59,822 nt of DNA from Pseudomonas sp. P7548 (GCF_013386585.1 NZ_JACARO010000043.1:1-59822); one strand, 5' to 3'. Shown: positions 29,467 through 37,735, numbered from the stretch's first letter. The notes: a model not told the origin generated them from the sequence alone. Translations and numbers: made by a program.

Positions 29467-30447
29467 CTAGCGTTTTTTCTTGCGCCACACGTCGATCAGT
29501 ACTGCGAACACGATGATCAGGCCCTTGGCGACCTGCTGGTAATAAGAGGACACCCCGAGCAGGTTCAGCCCGTTGTTGATCACACCGATCAGCAACGCGC
29601 CAAACAGCGTGCCGACAATGCTGCCGGTGCCACCCGAGAGGCTGGTGCCGCCGATCACCACGGCGGCGATGGCGTCCAGCTCATACGAGACTCCGGCCTG
29701 GGGCAGGGCAGAGGTGGTGCGGGCCGAGAGCACCACACCGGCCAATCCGGCGAGCAGGCCCGAAACCACGTACACCGAAAACATCACCTTGCGCACACCG
29801 ATGCCGGAGGTGCGCGCGCTCTTTTCATTGCCGCCCACCGCGTACACGTAGCGCCCGTAAGTGGTGTAGCGCAGCACCATCCAGAAGATCAGCGCGACCA
29901 CGGCGAAGATCACGATCGGCACGCCAATCGGGCCGATCTTGCCGATACCCAGCGCCAGGTAGGTGTCGGGCAGGTCAGTGATCGGGCTGCCGTCGTTGAG
30001 AATGAAGGTCATGCCCCGCGCAATGCTGAGCATGCCCAGGGTGGCCACGAAGGGCGGGATCGACAGGTTGGCGACCATGAAGCCGTTGACCACGCCGAGC
30101 ATCGCACCGGCAAACATTCCCGCGCTTACCGCCGCCAGCAGGCCGTAGCCCTGGGTCGCGACCATGGCGCTGCACAGCCCGGCGAAGGCCAGGATCGAGC
30201 CCACCGACAGGTCGATGCCCTTGGTCAGGATCACGTAGGTCATGCCCACGGCGAGGATGCCGTTGATCGAGGTCTGGCGCAGGATGTCCATCCAGTTGCG
30301 CCAGGTCATGAAGTATTCGCTGGAGAACGCCATCACCACGCACAACAGGATAAACACCAGCGGCAGGCCGAAGCGGTCGAGGGACAGGCGCAGGCGGTTG
30401 CGCGGCGGGGCAGTGATGGGGGCGGTAATGGAGGTTTTGGCATTCAT
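29467..30447 (-). CDS. Sugar/polyol ABC transporter permease (RbsC type)
   Basis: A 326-residue inner-membrane permease with about 8-10 hydrophobic segments and the RbsC-family signature GGTSLSGGTGSIVGTLFGAL near residue 250. The start overlaps the ATPase stop as ATGA, implying coupled translation. It partners with the ATPase at 30444-31931 and the binding protein at 28425-29432. Confidence 0.92.
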   Translation of the reverse strand: MNAKTSITAPITAPPRNRLRLSLDRFGLPLVFILLCVVMAFSSEYFMTWRNWMDILRQTSINGILAVGMTYVILTKGIDLSVGSILAFAGLCSAMVATQGYGLLAAVSAGMFAGAMLGVVNGFMVANLSIPPFVATLGMLSIARGMTFILNDGSPITDLPDTYLALGIGKIGPIGVPIVIFAVVALIFWMVLRYTTYGRYVYAVGGNEKSARTSGIGVRKVMFSVYVVSGLLAGLAGVVLSARTTSALPQAGVSYELDAIAAVVIGGTSLSGGTGSIVGTLFGALLIGVINNGLNLLGVSSYYQQVAKGLIIVFAVLIDVWRKKKR

Positions 30448-31931
30448 GAGGCAAGACTCAACAAGGCTTCCTGGGAAAGGGCGGTGTCGGTGCTGATGGT
30501 CACCAGCCGGCCGCCCTTGAATACGGCGATGCGATCACTCAGGTGCAGCAGTTCCGGGGCTTCCGACGACACCACGATGGCGGCACCACCGGCCCGCACG
30601 AACTGGTCGAGCAGGTGATAGATCTCCTGCTTGGCGCCTTCGTCGATGCCACGGGTAGGCTCATCGCAGAGCAGGCACACCGGCTCGGTGGACAGGCATT
30701 TGGCGAGCACCACTTTCTGCTGGTTGCCACCGCTCATGGAGGCCACCGGCAGTTCCAGGGAGGAGGTCTTGATCTGCAGGCGCTTGACCATGTCTTCGGC
30801 CAGCCGTGCTTCTTTGCGTGCATTGATCAGCGACCAGCTCGACAGGCGCTTGTAGGCCGACAGCGCGATGTTGGAAAGAATGCTGCCGGTGAGCACCAGG
30901 CCGCTGTCCTTGCGGTCTTCGGTCACCAGGGACATGCCGGCGTCAATCGTGGCCTTGGGCAACCCCACCGGCATGGGTTTGCCTTGCAGGGTCACGCTGC
31001 CCGAATCGGCGACGGTCAGGCCGTAGATGCAGTTGAGGAATTCGCTGCGCCCCGAGCCCATCAGGCCATAGATGCCGAGGATCTCGCCCTGGCGCAGTTG
31101 CAGGCTGATGTCGTGGAATTCGCCGGCGCGGCTCAGGTTATCGACCTGCAGGCAGGTGCTGGCAGCGCATTCGCGGCCGACCTTGTGGTCGATGCGCGCC
31201 AGTTCCTGGCCGACAATGCCGCGCACCAGGTGGTTGCGGTCGATGTCGGCCATGCGTCCGCTTTCCACAAAGGCGCCATCGCGGAAGATGCTGTAGTCGT
31301 CGGCGATCTGCGCCAGTTCGCTCAAGCGGTGCGACACGTACACGATGCCGGCGCCACGAGCGGTGAGGCGGCGGATCGCCTTGAACAGGGTCTCCACTTC
31401 GCGTTCGCCAATGGCCGAGGTGGGCTCGTCCATGATCATCACCTGGCAGTCGTGGCTGAACGCTTTGGCGATTTCCACCAGTTGCATCTGCGCCACGCTC
31501 AGGCGGTGCATGGGGCTGGTGGCGTCCACGTCGAATTCGAGGCTTTCGAGCAGCTCACGGGTGCGGCGGTTGAGGGTCTTGTTGTCGACGATGCAGCCGG
31601 CGCGGCGCGGTTCGCGGCCCAGCCAGATGTTTTCGGCGACGGTCATGTGGGGGATGGGTTCCAGTTCCTGGGTGATCATCGCGATCCCCGCCGCGAGGGC
31701 TTCACTGGGGCGGTTGAACTGGACGGGTGCGCCATTGAGCAGAAGGGTTCCGGCGTCGCGCTGGGTAATGCCCATCAGGATGCTCAGGAACGTCGACTTG
31801 CCCGCGCCATTGCCGCCGCACAACGCATGCACGCTGCCGGCCCGCAATGAGAGACGCCCGTCACGCAGGGCGGGCACCCCGGCGTAAGCCTTGGCGACGT
31901 GTTCAGCCTGGAGCAGTAATGGCGTGGCCAT
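30444..31931 (-). CDS. Sugar/polyol ABC transporter ATPase (RbsA type, duplicated)
   Basis: A 495-residue ATPase with two ABC domains in tandem. The first has GGNGAGKST, LSVAQMQLVEI and MIMDEPTSAIG. The second has GLMGSGRSE, a usual degenerate loop, with MSGGNQQKVVLAK and LLCDEPTRGID. I chose the ATG at 31931 with GAGGA upstream. The frame is open to 31991 but without a site. It is the first gene of the minus-strand operon, facing the isomerase and regulator genes across a 281-base divergent region. A CA motif is 22 bases upstream. Confidence 0.92.
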   Translation of the reverse strand: MATPLLLQAEHVAKAYAGVPALRDGRLSLRAGSVHALCGGNGAGKSTFLSILMGITQRDAGTLLLNGAPVQFNRPSEALAAGIAMITQELEPIPHMTVAENIWLGREPRRAGCIVDNKTLNRRTRELLESLEFDVDATSPMHRLSVAQMQLVEIAKAFSHDCQVMIMDEPTSAIGEREVETLFKAIRRLTARGAGIVYVSHRLSELAQIADDYSIFRDGAFVESGRMADIDRNHLVRGIVGQELARIDHKVGRECAASTCLQVDNLSRAGEFHDISLQLRQGEILGIYGLMGSGRSEFLNCIYGLTVADSGSVTLQGKPMPVGLPKATIDAGMSLVTEDRKDSGLVLTGSILSNIALSAYKRLSSWSLINARKEARLAEDMVKRLQIKTSSLELPVASMSGGNQQKVVLAKCLSTEPVCLLCDEPTRGIDEGAKQEIYHLLDQFVRAGGAAIVVSSEAPELLHLSDRIAVFKGGRLVTISTDTALSQEALLSLAS

Positions 31932-31953
31932 CGGCGTGTCCTCGTGCTGTGAA

Positions 31954-31961
31954 TTCTTATT
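31954..31961 (-). promoter_or_regulatory. Crc/Hfq-type CA motif before the ABC ATPase gene
   Basis: AATAAGAA on the transcript, 22-30 bases upstream of the start, in the leader of the first gene of the polyol operon. Confidence 0.45.
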
Positions 31962-32011
31962 AGGTGCACAGTCGTGTTGCCCTGTGAGCATATGTGTATC
32001 AAATGAAATTC

Positions 32012-32036
32012 TGATCAGTCAATCTCTTTCACTGAA
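32012..32036. promoter_or_regulatory. Operator candidate, left copy (divergent polyol region)
   Basis: TGATCAGTCAA (32012-32022) followed by TTTCACTGAA (32027-32036). Both words recur exactly at 32154-32182 in the opposite order. Candidate binding sites of the SorC-type regulator on the ABC-operon side. Confidence 0.5.
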
Positions 32037-32153
32037 AAGGTGTAAATGTCATTTTCATGGTCATTAAGCGCTTTATATGGGGCTTTGACTGGCGAGTCAG
32101 TTAAAACTCGCTTGACAGAAGGGGGTGATTGCTTGCGAAATGAATGAGCGAAA

Positions 32154-32184
32154 TTTCACTGAATGATCATTTGATCAGTCAAAA
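32154..32184. promoter_or_regulatory. Operator candidate, right copy (divergent polyol region)
   Basis: TTTCACTGAA (32154-32163), then TTTGATCAGTCAAA (32170-32183), an inverted repeat with arms TTTGA and TCAAA. TGATCA occurs twice two bases apart. Lies 30-60 bases before the isomerase start. Confidence 0.5.
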
Positions 32185-32212
32185 GCAGATCACGGCAGCG
32201 GAGCCAGACGCC

Positions 32213-32674
32213 ATGAACACACCTTTCCCGGTGGCTATCGGATGCGACGAAGCGGGTTTTGAGCTCAAAGAGCTGTTGAAGCGCCATATCGAGGCCCTGG
32301 GTTACCCGGTGACCGACTTCGGCACCCATTCCACTGCGCCGGTGCTCTACCCGGACATCGCCCTGGCGGTTGCCACCGCCATCAATGCCGGGCAGCAACG
32401 CCTGGGGGTGCTGGTGTGTGGCACCGGCATCGGCATGGCGATCTCGGCCAACAAGGTCCTGGGAATCCGTGCGGCCCAGGCCCATGACACCTATTCGGCC
32501 GAGCGTGCGCGCAAGAGCAACGATGCGCAGATCCTGTCCATCGGCGCGCGGGTGATCGGCGCAGAGCTGGCCAAAAGCATCGTCAAGGCGTTCCTGGAGT
32601 CGGAGTTCGAGGCGGCGCGTTCCGGGGCCAAGGTCGAGCGCATCAATGCCATCGAGCGCGATGGGCATCAGTAG
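32213..32674 (+). CDS. derI: RpiB/LacAB-like sugar phosphate isomerase, probable erythrulose-4-phosphate isomerase
   Basis: A 153-residue RpiB-family aldose-ketose isomerase. It shows GCDEAGFELK near the N-terminus, VCGTGIGMAISANK around residue 75 with the conserved cysteine, and SIGARVIG. In tetritol catabolism RpiB relatives (DerI, EryI) convert erythrulose 4-phosphate to erythrose 4-phosphate. ATG 32213 has CGGAG ten bases upstream. An in-frame ATG at 32144 would place the operator motifs inside the coding region, so I reject it. It is co-directional with the SorC gene. The specific substrate is inferred from context. Confidence 0.72.
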   Translation: MNTPFPVAIGCDEAGFELKELLKRHIEALGYPVTDFGTHSTAPVLYPDIALAVATAINAGQQRLGVLVCGTGIGMAISANKVLGIRAAQAHDTYSAERARKSNDAQILSIGARVIGAELAKSIVKAFLESEFEAARSGAKVERINAIERDGHQ

Positions 32675-32737
32675 TGGACGGAACGGGGCAAGAGTCGGGA
32701 GAATGTGCCTTTGACGCCGAAACGGAAGCCCGTCCCC

Positions 32738-33718
32738 ATGAGTGACAGTACCCAGCGCATTGCCAGCGATATCGATCAAATGACCGAAGTGGCGATGCTC
32801 TATTACCTTGAGAACGTCACTCAGGAAGCCATCGCCAAGCGCTTCGACCTGTCGCGGGCGAAAGTCAGCCGCTTGCTCAAGCGCGCGCGTGATGAAGGGA
32901 TCGTCGAGGTGCGCGTGTTGCAGCACCCGGCCATGAACAATGAGCTGGAGCAGGCCTTGGTGCAGCGCTTCAAGCTGGACCGCGCCCTGATTGCCGTCGA
33001 CCACAGCGACCCCGACACCCAGCGTTCGGCCGTCGCCAGCCTGGTGGCCAACTACCTGAACAAGACCCTCGGCGACGGCATGATCGTCGCGGTGGGCATG
33101 GGTCGCAACGTCGGCGCGGTGGCCGACAACGTGTTCCTGCCGGTGACGCGCAATTGCACATTTGTGTGTGCCATCGGCGGTTCGCTCAAGGCCGGCGAGT
33201 ACATGAATCCAGACCACATCTGCCGGCGCCTGGCGCTGCGTTTCGGCGGCGAAAGTGAAAGCCTGTATGCCCCGGCCCTGGTGGCGAACCCGGAACTGCG
33301 CGGGGTGCTGATCAATAACGACACGGTACGCTCCACGCTGGATCGGGCACGGCGCGCGGACATTGCGCTGATCGGCATCGGCGACATGAGCGAGAACAGC
33401 AACATGGTGCGCATGGGCTGGTTCTCGTCCCAGGAAATCGCCCAGGCGCGGCTGTCCGGCACAGTGGGTGACATGATGGGCTATGACTTCATCGACATCC
33501 ACGGGCAGCCGGCGGTCAACGCGATCCAGGGGCGGGTGATCGGCCTGACGGTGCAGGAGCTGTTTCGCATCCCCGACGTGGTGGCGATTGCCAGCGAGAA
33601 CACCAAGGCGGCGGCGACCCTGGGCGCATTGCGCTCGGGGGTGATCAATACGTTGGCGACCACGGTGACTAATGCCCACACGATTTTGGCGCTGGACGAC
33701 GCGACGCGAAAAACCTGA
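32738..33718 (+). CDS. SorC-family sugar-binding regulator
   Basis: A 326-residue SorC/DeoR-type regulator. A helix-turn-helix (NVTQEAIAKRFDLSRAKVSRLLKRARDEGIVEV, about residues 25-58) precedes a sugar-phosphate-binding domain of NagB-like fold (VAVGMGRNVGAVA, IGIGDMSENSNMVRMGW). It is most likely the local regulator of the polyol cluster, responding to a phosphorylated intermediate. The ATG at 32738 begins a typical family N-terminus. A GTG at 32705 with GGGAGA just upstream is an alternative. A REP pair follows. Confidence 0.9.
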   Translation: MSDSTQRIASDIDQMTEVAMLYYLENVTQEAIAKRFDLSRAKVSRLLKRARDEGIVEVRVLQHPAMNNELEQALVQRFKLDRALIAVDHSDPDTQRSAVASLVANYLNKTLGDGMIVAVGMGRNVGAVADNVFLPVTRNCTFVCAIGGSLKAGEYMNPDHICRRLALRFGGESESLYAPALVANPELRGVLINNDTVRSTLDRARRADIALIGIGDMSENSNMVRMGWFSSQEIAQARLSGTVGDMMGYDFIDIHGQPAVNAIQGRVIGLTVQELFRIPDVVAIASENTKAAATLGALRSGVINTLATTVTNAHTILALDDATRKT

Positions 33719-33735
33719 ATCAGCACAGATTAAAA

Positions 33736-33825
33736 TGTGGGAGCGGGCTTGCTCGCGAATACGGTGCATCAGTCAATCTATAGGTCGACTGACACACCGT
33801 ATTCGCGAGCAAGCCCGCTCCCACA
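33736..33825. repeat. REP inverted pair after the SorC gene
   Basis: Two inverted copies of the GGGAGCGGGCTTGCTCGCGA subtype. They fill the first part of the 377-base gap before the TerC gene. Confidence 0.9.
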
Positions 33826-33839
33826 CTGGTTTTGTATGT

Positions 33840-34095
33840 GCTTGAAGTACAGATCTTGTAATAGTTTTGCGTTGTAGGAAATTTGTGTTTCGACTGTACG
33901 ATTCAAGTCCTTTTGTCATTTCAGGACTTGCATGAACACCCTCTCGGAGCCTCCCAGTCGTCTTTCCCCAAGGCATCCACTGCCGCTGTTCCCGCTCAAG
34001 CACCCCGTATTCCGCCTGCTAACTTTGTCCCGGTCCACTGATCGCGCATTGCCGTGCCCGGCATTCTGAACACCTTGAACACAGAGATTCTATAA
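33840..34095 (+). promoter_or_regulatory. Leader region of the TerC-like gene with a hairpin
   Basis: A long gene-free stretch upstream of the TerC/CBS gene. It contains a hairpin with 7-base arms CAAGTCC (33904-33910) and GGACTTG (33924-33930) around a 13-base loop. Genes of the TerC family often carry manganese-sensing yybP-ykoY leaders, but I do not see that consensus here. Promoter elements could not be assigned with confidence. Confidence 0.3.
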
Positions 34096-35652
34096 ATGGA
34101 ATGGTTAGCGGATCCAACGGCCTGGCTCGGCCTGTTGACCTTGATTGTGCTGGAACTGGTGCTGGGCATCGACAACCTGGTGTTTATCGCGATCCTGGCG
34201 GACAAACTGCCACCGGAGCAGCGTGATCGTGCGCGGTTGATCGGTTTGTCCCTGGCACTGCTGATGCGCCTGGGCTTGCTGGCCAGTATTTCCTGGTTGG
34301 TGACCCTCACGCAGCCACTGTTCGAGGTGTTCGACAAAAGCTTCTCCGGCCGTGACTTGATCATGCTGTTTGGTGGTGTGTTCCTGCTGTTCAAGGCCAC
34401 CATGGAATTGCACGAACGTCTTGAGGGCCATGTGGCCCAGCGTTCGGGCAATGTGGCCTATGCGATGTTCTGGCCGATCGTGGCGCAGATCGTGGTGCTC
34501 GACGCGGTGTTCTCCCTTGACGCGGTGATTACCGCCGTGGGCATGGTGGACGAACTGGCGGTGATGATGATCGCGGTGATCGTGTCCATCGGCCTGATGA
34601 TCGTGGCGAGCAAGCCGCTGACCCGTTTCGTCAACGCCCACCCGACGGTGATCATGCTGTGCCTGGGCTTCTTGATGATGATCGGTTTTGCCCTGACCGC
34701 TGAAGGCCTGGGCTTCCATATTCCGAAAGGCTACCTGTATGCGGCCATTGGTTTCTCGATCCTGATCGAAGGCTTCAACCAGCTTGCCCGCGCCCGCCGC
34801 AAGAAATCCGCGCAAGGCGTATTGCCCGTGCGCGAGCGTACCGCCCATGCGGTGATGCGCTTGCTGGGCGGCCGCAGCCTGGCGGTGGAAGAGGTGGGTG
34901 AAGACGTGGCCGACCTGCTCGGCGAGCCGGATGCTGCGCAAGGCCCGCTGTTCGACCGACGTGAACGCGTGATGATCAGTGGTGTGCTGCAACTGGCCGA
35001 ACGGCCGATCCGCACGCTGATGACGCCGCGGGCCAAGGTCGACTCTATTGATCTGGCAGACGATCCGGAGACGATCCGACGCAAATTAATGCACTCGTCC
35101 TACTCGCGATTGCCGCTGATCCGCAACGGTGCCGTGGACGAGCCCTTGGGCTTCGTGCACAAAAAAGAGTTGCTCAAGGAGTACCTGGCCGGCAATGAAC
35201 CGAACCTGGAGCACCTGGCACGTCGTGCGGTCAACCTGCTGGAGAGTTTCTCGGTGCTCAACGCCCTGGAGCAGATGCGCCAGGAATCCACCCACATCGC
35301 CTTCGTGATCAACGAATTCGGTGACTTCATGGGCGTGTTGAGCATGACTGACATCCTCGAATCCATCGCCGGTGAGTTGCCCGACGCCAGCGAAATCGAA
35401 GGCCCGGACATGGTTGAGGAGGGTGAAGGTTTTCGTGCCAATGGCGCATTGACCCTCAACCAGGTGCGCCAACGTACCGGCTTCCAGGCCGTGGCGACCG
35501 AGGACTACCAGACCCTGGCCGGCCTGGTGATGAGCTTGTTGGACCGCCTGCCGGTGGTGGGCGACAGCCTGGTGCATGAGGGCTGGCGCCTGACCGTCGC
35601 GGCGGTGGAAGAACGACGCGTAACCCAGGTGCTCATGACGCGTGAAACGTAA
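34096..35652 (+). CDS. TerC-family membrane protein with CBS and CorC domains
   Basis: A 518-residue YoaE-like protein. It has an N-terminal TerC domain of seven or so membrane helices (about residues 1-235) with acidic motifs ELVLGIDNLVFI and VLDAVFSLDAV typical of metal-ion handling. A CBS-domain pair follows (about 295-420; RTLMTPRAKVDSI, FGDFMGVLSMTDILE), then a C-terminal CorC/HlyC transporter-associated domain (about 435-515). TerC proteins are tied to manganese export and to metalation of secreted proteins. It ends 20 bases inside the convergent diguanylate cyclase gene. Confidence 0.9.
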   Translation: MEWLADPTAWLGLLTLIVLELVLGIDNLVFIAILADKLPPEQRDRARLIGLSLALLMRLGLLASISWLVTLTQPLFEVFDKSFSGRDLIMLFGGVFLLFKATMELHERLEGHVAQRSGNVAYAMFWPIVAQIVVLDAVFSLDAVITAVGMVDELAVMMIAVIVSIGLMIVASKPLTRFVNAHPTVIMLCLGFLMMIGFALTAEGLGFHIPKGYLYAAIGFSILIEGFNQLARARRKKSAQGVLPVRERTAHAVMRLLGGRSLAVEEVGEDVADLLGEPDAAQGPLFDRRERVMISGVLQLAERPIRTLMTPRAKVDSIDLADDPETIRRKLMHSSYSRLPLIRNGAVDEPLGFVHKKELLKEYLAGNEPNLEHLARRAVNLLESFSVLNALEQMRQESTHIAFVINEFGDFMGVLSMTDILESIAGELPDASEIEGPDMVEEGEGFRANGALTLNQVRQRTGFQAVATEDYQTLAGLVMSLLDRLPVVGDSLVHEGWRLTVAAVEERRVTQVLMTRET

Positions 35653-36712
35653 ATCGATCCTTGCCCTCATGCTTTGAAATATAGAGCGCCTGATCAGCCT
35701 TGATCAGCGCCTGGTTCAATGTCTCACCGTCCTCCACCCGGGCCAGGCCGATGCTGATGGTCACCGGGTGTTGGGTCGGTTGCTCGCGCACGCGCTGGCA
35801 GAGCAGGGTGGCCAGTTGCTCGACGTCGCTTTTGCGCACGCCGGCCAGGTAGATGCCGAACTCTTCGCCGCCGAGGCGCGCGTAGTCGTAATCGACCATC
35901 ACCGCCTTGATGTCCTGGGCTACGCGCTTGAGCACTTCATCGCCGATGTCGTGGCCGTACACATCGTTCACTTTCTTGAAGTTGTCGATGTCGATCATCG
36001 CCAGGTAGTGATCGTGGGTCTTGGGCTGCTGGCTGAGTTTCTTGCCGGCGCTGGTCATGAACGAACGGCGGTTGGGAATTTCAGTGAGGGTGTCGAGGTA
36101 GGCCTGGTCCAGCAGCAGCCTGGACATGATGAAGTTGTGCAGCTTGGCCTGGCGCAGTTTCAGGAAGCTGTAGAGCGTCAGGAAGGTCAGAAACACCGAA
36201 TAGAACGTCACCAGGGCGCCGCGCACTTCCAACAGGGAAAGGTGGGCCAGGTAAAACGGATTGAGCAACGCCCAGGTGATCAGCATTGTCGTGACAAACG
36301 ACCAATGCTTGAGCGGTAGCACCGATGCGCTGTAGAGGATGCTCGACGCTGCCAGGATCAACCAGCTGGGGTGCAGGTCCATTGGCAAACCTTCGATCAG
36401 CAGACGGGTGCCGAGGGCGATGATGGCGACGAATACCAGGTTGATCCACTGGAAGTGCTGGGCGTTGCGGGTAAATCCCAGGGTAATGGTGTTGATGGTC
36501 AGCAGTGCCAGAAACAGCATCGAAAGCCCGGTAAAACCCTGGCCCCCCGGAAAGCTGACGATCAGGTCGAAGACCAGCCAGATGCAGATGCTGGCGATAT
36601 AGATCAGCAGGCAGAAGGGCTTGAGTCGCTCGAAATCATGCTGGGCGAACTCGAGTTGCAGGGCGGGCGAGGGGTGTTTCTTGAGGACTTCGGCTTCAAT
36701 GGTCTTGAACAT
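35633..36712 (-). CDS. Membrane-bound diguanylate cyclase
   Basis: A 359-residue GGDEF protein. The N-terminal half has about six hydrophobic segments (residues 30-190). The C-terminal cyclase domain (about 200-355) carries the active-site GGEEF at 281-285 and the substrate motif DIDNFKKVNDVYGH. It should make cyclic di-GMP. No RxxD inhibitory site is seen five residues before GGEEF. The ATG at 36712 is preferred over the frame to 36775, whose extra residues are low-complexity. Convergent with the TerC gene with a 20-base overlap. Confidence 0.9.
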   Translation of the reverse strand: MFKTIEAEVLKKHPSPALQLEFAQHDFERLKPFCLLIYIASICIWLVFDLIVSFPGGQGFTGLSMLFLALLTINTITLGFTRNAQHFQWINLVFVAIIALGTRLLIEGLPMDLHPSWLILAASSILYSASVLPLKHWSFVTTMLITWALLNPFYLAHLSLLEVRGALVTFYSVFLTFLTLYSFLKLRQAKLHNFIMSRLLLDQAYLDTLTEIPNRRSFMTSAGKKLSQQPKTHDHYLAMIDIDNFKKVNDVYGHDIGDEVLKRVAQDIKAVMVDYDYARLGGEEFGIYLAGVRKSDVEQLATLLCQRVREQPTQHPVTISIGLARVEDGETLNQALIKADQALYISKHEGKDRFTFHAS

Positions 36713-36786
36713 TGCTGACCCTGGATCGGCTGAGACGGCATTGAGCAGCGTAGACGCTGGCCGGGGTCTCGCCAATCCAAGACTGG

Positions 36787-36936
36787 TCAGGCGTGCCCGC
36801 CAAATGCCTGCAAGAGCGCCCGGTCGCTGATTCCTTCAAATGTCTTCATCAGGTTGCGGTTTTGATAGATCAATAGCGTTGGAACGCGTTCGACATTCGG
36901 ATGGCGGGGCGTATTTGCACAGTCGAGGATCAATGT
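36787..36936 (-). pseudogene. Thioredoxin-like C-terminal remnant
   Basis: An open frame of 49 codons bounded by stops. It translates to a recognisable second half of a thioredoxin fold: NVERVPTLLIYQNRNL holds the cis-proline motif (VPT), followed by MKTFEGISDRALLQAF, the last strand and helix. The Trp-Cys-Gly-Pro-Cys half is absent. A stop lies just upstream in frame, and I found no continuation in the other frames. The only possible start is a TTG without a ribosome binding site. Most likely a decayed thioredoxin-like gene. Confidence 0.6.
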
Positions 36937-37017
36937 TCATTGGCGTGCTCCATGCGGCAACTGGGCTAATGGGGGAAGCACTGATCGTCTACTGTCAACC
37001 TTCACAGGTAGTGGCGC

Positions 37018-37266
37018 TCACGCGTCCTTGTCGCGCTCGATGCGTTCACGCGCCTTGCGGGCCTGGCTTGCACACTTCCTGTATTCCTCATTGTCCCGAG
37101 AGGCCTTGGCCCGGCGGTAGCCGTGGTGGTTCTGGCTGGTGTAGTCGGTGCTGAAGGCATCCTTGAGCTTGCGCAGCTCTTCCTTGCATTCGCGGCGGTC
37201 TTTGCTGGCCGACGCATTGCCTGCCACGAGAAGGGACAGCACCAGCAGGGTAATGCCGAATTTCAT
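37018..37266 (-). CDS. Small exported basic protein, unknown function
   Basis: An 82-residue protein with a signal peptide (about 1-20, cut near ASA-SK) and a mature part of about 60 residues rich in Arg, Lys and Glu. It has two cysteines (RRECKEEL and YRKCASQ) likely to form a disulfide linking two helices. The ATG at 37266 has GAGGAA ten bases upstream. I do not recognise the family. Confidence 0.6.
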   Translation of the reverse strand: MKFGITLLVLSLLVAGNASASKDRRECKEELRKLKDAFSTDYTSQNHHGYRRAKASRDNEEYRKCASQARKARERIERDKDA

Positions 37267-37294
37267 CAAAGCAGGTTCCTCATCTAATCGTTCC

Positions 37295-37411
37295 CTGTAG
37301 GAGCCGGCTTGCCGGCGAAAAACGTCCAGACACCGCGTTAAGCCTGATGGCCTGCGTCATCGTTAACGACCATCGCCGCGGTGCGACGATTCGACAAGCC
37401 GGCTCCTACAG
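37295..37411. repeat. REP inverted pair, GCCGGC subtype
   Basis: Copies CTGTAGGAGCCGGCTTGCC and the inverse AAGCCGGCTCCTACAG, separated by an unusually long centre that itself contains a GCGTTAAGCC...CGTTAACGAC region. It lies in the 469-base gap before the glucosaminate operon. Confidence 0.85.
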
Positions 37412-37654
37412 AGGTGGTGTGTTCAATTTGCCTTGAGGCTAGCGCAATGCGTCGATTTTTCCACGCATGCCGGTGCACTGAGATCGTGCGCGGTAACACC
37501 GTTGTGGCGCACTGGTTTGGGGCTGTCACCGAGGCGTGGGGCCTCTGGTAGCAATCGGTTGCGCGGTGCTGGCGTAACGCCTTGTTTGGGGAGGATATTT
37601 ATCTCACTGATTTATATGGAATTTATCCCCGAGATATTTTTCTGTTACGGCGTG

Positions 37655-37670
37655 TGGCACACTTTCTGCT
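37655..37670 (+). promoter_or_regulatory. Candidate sigma-54 (-24/-12) promoter
   Basis: TGGCAC-ACTTT-CTGCT keeps the GG and GC dinucleotides at the required 10-base separation and differs from TGGCACG-N4-TTGCW at two positions. It lies 66 bases before the start of the binding-protein gene. No sigma-54 activator is encoded in this cluster. Confidence 0.5.
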
Positions 37671-37695
37671 GTCTATTCCGTTGTTACATACTAAG

Positions 37696-37711
37696 TTCCG
37701 GTATAGCGGAA
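37696..37711. promoter_or_regulatory. TTCCG-N6-CGGAA operator candidate
   Basis: Perfect 5-base arms with a 6-base centre (GTATAG), located just downstream of the promoter candidate and 24 bases before the start codon. Position and symmetry fit a repressor site, plausibly for the IclR regulator encoded in the cluster. Confidence 0.5.
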
Positions 37712-37735
37712 TACACAACTCCTGGAGTGCTTGTC

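Noticed and set aside
32156..33769. 537-residue minus-strand open frame
   Set aside because: Covers the isomerase and SorC genes in antisense and runs through a REP pair.
33840..34095. yybP-ykoY manganese riboswitch
   Set aside because: A TerC gene follows, but the conserved internal loops of that riboswitch could not be located.
37433..37735. 100-codon N-terminal extension of the binding protein
   Set aside because: It would bury the signal peptide and the promoter and operator candidates. Composition is not protein-like.
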